Assembly: GCA_002381765.1 (NCBI GenBank)
Contig: DFXX01000011.1
Location: 1 to 9,208, forward strand
DNA: 9,208 bases
DNA from: Bacteriovoracaceae bacterium UBA4097
GTDB lineage: Bacteria; Bdellovibrionota; Bacteriovoracia; Bacteriovoracales; Bacteriovoracaceae
Direction: 5' to 3'
The translations under genes were made by a program, and so were the position numbers. Every line of letters starts with the position of its first letter. Position 1 is the first letter of the stretch. Below, one piece after another: positions 4,908 to 9,208 of the stretch. The notes under the pieces were generated by a model. It searched no databases and had not been told where the DNA came from. It saw only the letters and a list, made by a program, of their open reading frames with translations.

Positions 4908-6536
4908 TTACATGTTTAAGTTGACGCCAGCAGGCTTAACAATTGTCAAAAGATTCTGGAAAGCTTGGGTAACCTGCAATGCCATCTTATGACCATCACT
5001 TGACTCAACTTTCTTTATTTCTCCATAGTTATCGTAAGCGACGTTGATCTTTCCTACTTTCTCCATTTCGATTTCTACCGGCTTCCCAAGAGCATTATAT
5101 TTGAAAGCTAGTATACGATGCTTTCCTGCTGCTTCCTGATCTACCATCTTAGAAATTTTACCCATACGATCATAGATCAGAACCACAGTCTTCCCATGAT
5201 TATTAGAAGCTTTAGTAAGATTCCCTTTAGCATCGTAAGCAAACTGAGTCGTTCCCTCATTGTTAGTCACTTTAGAAATCTTATTAATTTTTCCATCGTA
5301 TTCGATATTTACGAAATCACCCTTAGTAGAAGATTTCTTAGTCAATAGACCTTGAGGATTGTATTCAAAGTTAGTGACATGGTTACCTCTGGCAATCTTA
5401 AGCGGAAGAGAGTTATCCCCATAGATAGTATCTGTCTTAATTCCATTGATAACAGTTAAAATACGGTAGGTATAACGAGAACCATCTGCTTTAGCTTTGA
5501 TTTCATACTCGTAACGATTGGCCACTGGTTTTCCGTCAAATCCAGTCTTGGTTACAATTGTCCAGTAGTGATCATCTGGATTGGTAGAATTAGCACCATA
5601 CTGATACTGAGTCTTCTCTCCACTACGATCAACAACTTCAGTTACAAAGAATGTTTTCGAGTCATAATCAACTTTCAATTTAGTCTTGTCGCTATAGCTG
5701 ATCTCAGAGAGGTTATGAGACTTATCATAGCTATATTCGTAAACGTTATCTCCGATATCCTTAGAATACACAAGGTTTGAATCATTATACTTGTAGAGAG
5801 TTTTCTTATCCCCTGCCGACCAAATCTCCTTAACCTGTCCATCTGCATACCAAGAGAAGAAGATCTGCTTGGCCTGAGAATCTTTAATCGAATGAAGATT
5901 GCCTTTAGCATAAGTAAAGGAAACAAAGTATCCCGACTTATCTGAAATTTTTGTTAACTGACCTTCGTTATTAAAATAATCTTGTCTGCCATCACCGTGA
6001 GAACGTCGAAAACCTTCTTTTGTGACATATAGCTCTTGAGGGCCTCTATCATTGGTGTAAAGAACTGATCCCGGAGCAATTGTAGCCTGAATGCCGAAAT
6101 TAAGTGCATAGGTATGACGAAGCTCTGCATTCTTGGCCAATTTTTGAATCAGATCACTTGCCGACTTTTCAGAAAGCGGTGTTGTCTTCTTCATTTCATT
6201 CACAATTTTTGTTGAAGCAGCTACGGCATCGATCGCAGTCTTAGGAGTGAATCGAGTTTTGGCACCTGAGCCATGCTCGTGTATAATGGCTGATCCATCG
6301 GCAGAAAGTTCAAGACGAGTTTCAAACTCACTTCCCCAACCAAATCCGAACCAACCTACTTCGGTAGATTTTGAGTTATAAGTTCTGGTGATTTCTAATT
6401 TCTTACCACCGCCAGGGACAACAATGTCAGTGTAGGAGATATAAAAATTCCCGTTCTTTAAATTCACCCCAGCATGGGCAAATGATGCCATTAACATGGT
6501 CATCAAAGCGAGAGAGAGTCCATTCCAAATCTTCAT
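4908..6536 (-). CDS. Secreted YD/RHS-repeat protein, short wall-associated (WapA-like) type
   Basis: 542 residues. The signal peptide (core LSLALMTMLMASF, AHA at 20-22) should be cut before G23. Residues 24-100 look like the DUF6531 head of RHS proteins (NGNFYISYTDIVVPG, ITRTYNSKS, GWFGFGWGSEFETRLEL). A helical insertion follows at about 101-150. From about 160 to 510 there are degenerate YD repeats, for example YDAKGNLTK (434-442), YDRMGKISK (455-463) and YNALGKPVE (480-488). Full RHS and WapA proteins usually exceed 1000 residues. This one lacks the long shell-forming core, the C-terminal core boundary and any toxin tip. The mature protein appears to have no cysteine, unlike its small partner. 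It follows tadB by 54 bases, with an AAGGTG ribosome site, and precedes the 74-residue gene, so it is probably exported and made with the Tad pilus. As I recall, Bdellovibrio Bd0109 is a comparable wall-associated protein at the same position. Confidence 0.85.
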   Translation of the reverse strand: MKIWNGLSLALMTMLMASFAHAGVNLKNGNFYISYTDIVVPGGGKKLEITRTYNSKSTEVGWFGFGWGSEFETRLELSADGSAIIHEHGSGAKTRFTPKTAIDAVAASTKIVNEMKKTTPLSEKSASDLIQKLAKNAELRHTYALNFGIQATIAPGSVLYTNDRGPQELYVTKEGFRRSHGDGRQDYFNNEGQLTKISDKSGYFVSFTYAKGNLHSIKDSQAKQIFFSWYADGQVKEIWSAGDKKTLYKYNDSNLVYSKDIGDNVYEYSYDKSHNLSEISYSDKTKLKVDYDSKTFFVTEVVDRSGEKTQYQYGANSTNPDDHYWTIVTKTGFDGKPVANRYEYEIKAKADGSRYTYRILTVINGIKTDTIYGDNSLPLKIARGNHVTNFEYNPQGLLTKKSSTKGDFVNIEYDGKINKISKVTNNEGTTQFAYDAKGNLTKASNNHGKTVVLIYDRMGKISKMVDQEAAGKHRILAFKYNALGKPVEIEMEKVGKINVAYDNYGEIKKVESSDGHKMALQVTQAFQNLLTIVKPAGVNLNM

Positions 6537-6590
6537 AGTTCACCTTCTTACAGATAGTTATAACCCATTTAATTATCGGACGATTTATAG

Positions 6591-7565
6591 CTAAACTTTA
6601 ATATCAATTATCTTCATAATCACCCACATCCCCAATGCCACCATTCCACAGATAAGCATCAAGGCGACAATCCCCAGCACTGTTCCGAAAAGAAGAGGGA
6701 AATAATCCGGATCTCCGCTGCCAAACATAATGATCATAAGAAAGGGCATGGCCCCGATGATGTAGGCCTGAATTTTTCCGGAAGCAATATAGGTTTCAAT
6801 TTTAAGCTGAAGTCTTACTCTTTCCCTGATAACGGCTACAATCGTATCGAAGGTCTCGGCCAGGTTACCACCCGTTTCTCTAAGGATAGTCACACTGGTT
6901 ACAAACATTTCATTATCTTCGGTATAGACGCGCTTTTTTAAATTCTCCAAGGCTTCATCCAATGGAACACCAATCTTGGCTTGCTGAAGCACCAGATTAA
7001 ACTCCTGACTCACTGGTGCCGGAAGTTCATCCACCACCATTCCGATGGCCTGAGGAACGGTAAGACCTGCTCTAATTCCGTTTGCCATAAGATTAAGGGC
7101 ATCTACCATCTGGACCTGATACTTCTTCTTTCGCTTATTCTCAAAGAAATCAACGATATGTCTCGGACTCTTCCATCCCACCACCATAACAACAATACTT
7201 AAAACGATGGCCAGAGGAAGTTTACCTAGAAAGGCGAGAATGCAAAAAGTAACGATGCCGGAACCAAAGGACATCAGGAGTAGAGCCCAGGTAATCTTCT
7301 GAGGATCAACTTCAATAAACATGATCTCAAACTTAGTGAGAATATAATCTCTTGTTCCATAAGTTTGCTCATCGATCCAATTAAAGATCTTAATACTATT
7401 CTTATAAGTATAACCAAAGGTCATGATTCCAATAGCAGCGAGAATTCCTTTCATTCCCAGAACATCAAGCATGAAATCAAGTTGCCGCTTAGGTTTAACC
7501 GTCTGTGCGAAGGCACTGATATTGATAAGATAGATGAATAGGGATACGTATATCTTCAACATCAT
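6591..7565 (-). CDS. tadB: Tad/Flp pilus inner-membrane platform protein TadB
   Basis: 324 residues, the usual size for TadB. It is the inner-membrane platform that couples the ATPase TadA to Flp pilin assembly. The T2SSF (GspF) domain covers about 152-280: VDALNLMANGIRAGLTVPQAI (153-173, a typical first helix), then RETGGNLAETFDTIVAVIRER (229-249). Membrane spans are predicted at about 91-110, 116-132, 266-281 and 291-315, and the end IMKIIDIKV is typical of TadB rather than TadC. Residues 1-20 look like a signal peptide or extra N-terminal span ending AFA, which I do not regard as standard. The ATG shares ATGA with the stop of the upstream ATPase gene, a 4-base overlap. With no clear ribosome site, translational coupling is likely. 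A second ATG follows directly and could be the start. TadC, its usual partner, is not next in line. Confidence 0.92.
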   Translation of the reverse strand: MMLKIYVSLFIYLINISAFAQTVKPKRQLDFMLDVLGMKGILAAIGIMTFGYTYKNSIKIFNWIDEQTYGTRDYILTKFEIMFIEVDPQKITWALLLMSFGSGIVTFCILAFLGKLPLAIVLSIVVMVVGWKSPRHIVDFFENKRKKKYQVQMVDALNLMANGIRAGLTVPQAIGMVVDELPAPVSQEFNLVLQQAKIGVPLDEALENLKKRVYTEDNEMFVTSVTILRETGGNLAETFDTIVAVIRERVRLQLKIETYIASGKIQAYIIGAMPFLMIIMFGSGDPDYFPLLFGTVLGIVALMLICGMVALGMWVIMKIIDIKV

Positions 7566-9208
7566 GTTTTGTTTACAAAGAGTCCTCTAGGAACCTTATA
7601 ACCTTTCTTCTCTAATGTTTCGATGAACTTAGGGATAAATCCCGTGGCCATGAACTTGCCCTGAATCTTTCCATCTTTCCCAATGCCTTCTTGCTTATAA
7701 ACAAAGATATCCTGAAGGGTGACCACTTCTCCCTGAATCCCACCAATCTCTGTGATATAGAGAACCTTACGAGAACCATCATCAAGTCGTGATTGCTGAA
7801 CAATCATATGAACTGCCGATGCGATCATTTCTTTAATAGCTTTTTGTGGGAGGCCTGCTCCCGCATATTGAACAAGAGTTTCAAGTCGACTAATAGCATC
7901 TCTTGGAGTGTTTGAGTGAACTGTAGTCATTGAACCATCATGCCCCGTATTCATGGCCTGTAGCATATCTAGCGTTTCCCCACCTCGACACTCTCCCACT
8001 ACAATTCGGTCAGGTCTCATTCGCAGGGTTTGCTTCACTAAGCAGCGAATATCAATTTCTCCATCACCTTCTAGAGAAGGAGGACGAGTTTCAAGTCGAA
8101 CGACGTGATCTTGAGGAAAATTCAATTCAGCAGAGTCTTCGCAAGTAATAATGCGCTCATTGGTCTGAATGAACCCACCCAACATATTTACCAGTGTGGT
8201 TTTACCGGAGCCGGTACCACCCGAGACAACCATGTTGCGGTGAGCTTCCACCGAAATTCGGAGGAAGTCCGCCATCCCCTCTGTCATAGAACCAAACTTA
8301 ACTAATTCTTTATAGTCGAGACGTTTATCCGGAAATTTTCGAATGGTGATACAGCATCCATCGATAGCACAGGGAGGAATGATCGCATGAACCCTTGAAC
8401 CATCATGGAGTCGAGCATCCACATAGGGAGTCTTTTCATCGATTCTTCTACCAATCGGGGCCACAATTCTCTCAATAACATTCATAACCTGACGGTCATT
8501 GGTAAAAGTAATGAGAGACTTCTTAACCTTACCACCTTGTTCATAGTAAATCTTCTTAGGACCCACTACCATGATTTCAGAAATCGTCTTATCGGCCAGC
8601 ATATCTTCCAATGGACCTAGTCCCAGGGCCTCATCTAAAATTTCTTTCACGATTCGATTCATATCATCACGGTTAGCTAAAACCGATTTAGTATCTTCTT
8701 TGCCTAAGAGCTCTACTACCATCTTTTTAGTTTGCTCGCGCAGAATAATTTTGGCCTTCGGATCGTTTTCATCCTGCTTTTTTAAATCCATCTCTTCCAC
8801 AAGAGCCTTATGGATCCGACTTTTCAGTTCTGTCCACTGATCTCTCTTTTTATCGTCCCCAGCTCCCGCTGTTGCTGAGCTTGATTGGGATGGAATCGCC
8901 ACATCTTGGGGCTTGGCCAGTCTCTCAAGAGTTTTCAGCACATTCTTTTGAATGAGTTTGCGGGCACAGTCTACTACACCAGTAGCAAAAGCAGAGTTTT
9001 TGGCCCCGACTAGAACAGGCGTTGATCGTGAAAGAGCTGCAATACAACTAGCATCATCTTTAGGAATAGCGTGAAAGACGGGCTTCCCAATCTGCTTACC
9101 AATCACATCAGGAGTTACAGGATGACCGTTGACTGCCTGATTCACCAATATCTGAATCATATCTTTTGGAAATAGCATGGTGGTGAGTTCTGAATACATA
9201 CGTCGGCA
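7562..9208 (-). CDS. tadA: TadA/CpaF secretion ATPase with a TadZ/CpaE-like N-terminal part (partial, open at the window edge)
   Basis: The frame is open to base 9208, giving 548 residues in the window; numbers here count from the in-frame ATG at 9199. Residues about 125-500 are a complete TadA/CpaF ATPase, the hexameric motor of the Tad/Flp pilus. Landmarks are Walker A GGTGSGKT (327-334), the acidic box CEDSAEL (353-359), Walker B RIVVGECRGGE (398-408) and the His box GHDGSMTTVHSN (419-430). Residues 12-85 do not belong to TadA. They resemble the end of MinD/ParA-type TadZ/CpaE proteins (IQILVNQ, IGKQIGKPVFHAIPKDD, AALSRSTPVL). A Ser/Ala/Gly-rich linker (102-117) joins the two. The three codons before the ATG are open and show no ribosome site, so the true start is probably upstream. 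I infer a TadZ-TadA fusion. The stop overlaps tadB by 4 bases. Confidence 0.9.
   Translation of the reverse strand, partial: CRRMYSELTTMLFPKDMIQILVNQAVNGHPVTPDVIGKQIGKPVFHAIPKDDASCIAALSRSTPVLVGAKNSAFATGVVDCARKLIQKNVLKTLERLAKPQDVAIPSQSSSATAGAGDDKKRDQWTELKSRIHKALVEEMDLKKQDENDPKAKIILREQTKKMVVELLGKEDTKSVLANRDDMNRIVKEILDEALGLGPLEDMLADKTISEIMVVGPKKIYYEQGGKVKKSLITFTNDRQVMNVIERIVAPIGRRIDEKTPYVDARLHDGSRVHAIIPPCAIDGCCITIRKFPDKRLDYKELVKFGSMTEGMADFLRISVEAHRNMVVSGGTGSGKTTLVNMLGGFIQTNERIITCEDSAELNFPQDHVVRLETRPPSLEGDGEIDIRCLVKQTLRMRPDRIVVGECRGGETLDMLQAMNTGHDGSMTTVHSNTPRDAISRLETLVQYAGAGLPQKAIKEMIASAVHMIVQQSRLDDGSRKVLYITEIGGIQGEVVTLQDIFVYKQEGIGKDGKIQGKFMATGFIPKFIETLEKKGYKVPRGLFVNKT

Noticed and set aside
5118..5780. 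Plus-strand reading frames opposite the YD-repeat gene.
   Set aside because: They have no ribosome sites, overlap a clear coding gene on the other strand, and have residue patterns expected of an antisense frame.
6537..6590. A separate promoter for the YD-repeat gene (TATAAC in the gap after tadB).
   Set aside because: No acceptable -35 at the right distance and no sigma-54 element. The short gap fits read-through from tadB better.
7930..8840. Plus-strand reading frames opposite the TadA gene.
   Set aside because: They lie within a highly conserved ATPase on the other strand and show no independent coding signals.
9197..9199. ATG at 9199 as the true start of the TadA gene.
   Set aside because: No ribosome site is visible in the nine upstream bases, the frame is open to the window edge, and the residues after it already look like the interior of a MinD-like domain.
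1..9208. CRISPR arrays, insertion sequences, tRNA or rRNA genes, riboswitches.
   Set aside because: No regularly spaced direct repeats, transposase reading frames, terminal inverted repeats or recognisable structured RNA were seen by eye.

Overview
The window looks like a predatory or predator-related bacterium of the Bdellovibrionota, most like the Bacteriovorax/Halobacteriovorax side. This is an inference from gene content and moderately AT-rich base composition, not from a marker gene. The strongest pointer is a Tad (Flp) pilus operon on the minus strand that runs into a wall-associated-type YD/RHS protein and then a tiny secreted protein. As I recall it, this is the layout of the host-interaction ('hit') locus of Bdellovibrio bacteriovorus (bd0108/bd0109 beside the flp/tad genes).

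Left part, 1-2740: the first 16 codons of a GlmU-like nucleotidyltransferase leave the window on the minus strand. A 214-base AT-rich intergenic separates it from a complete, divergent lon protease gene, which ends in a strong intrinsic terminator.

Middle left, 2756-3953, plus strand: a compact three-gene unit of a stand-alone CheY-like receiver, a CheX-like protein that keeps an E-x-x-N phosphatase signature, and a small membrane-anchored protein of unknown function. The receiver start lies about 7 bases after an extended -10 element, so its mRNA may be leaderless.

Middle, 3955-4636, minus strand: two paralogous tiny secreted proteins (53 and 61 residues). They share a signal peptide ending AFA and the mature start [QE]ETST[ED]C. 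Each is preceded by a sigma-54 type -24/-12 element at a sensible distance, one a full match and one with a single change in the core. Upstream of the better promoter lies a cluster of dyads that could bind an activator. Each unit is bounded by terminators.

Right part, 4613-9208, minus strand: a tad operon read from right to left. It starts with a TadA/CpaF secretion ATPase whose N-terminus looks like the C-terminal end of a TadZ/CpaE (MinD-like) protein and is still open at the window edge. Next come TadB (4-base overlap), the 542-residue secreted YD-repeat protein (54-base gap), the 74-residue secreted Cys-cluster/Lys-tail protein (17-base gap), and then a strong terminator.

The likely themes are pilus assembly, surface or periplasmic proteins made with the pilus, and small exported peptides under alternative sigma-factor control. 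Lon and the receiver/phosphatase pair are probably separate functions that happen to be neighbours.
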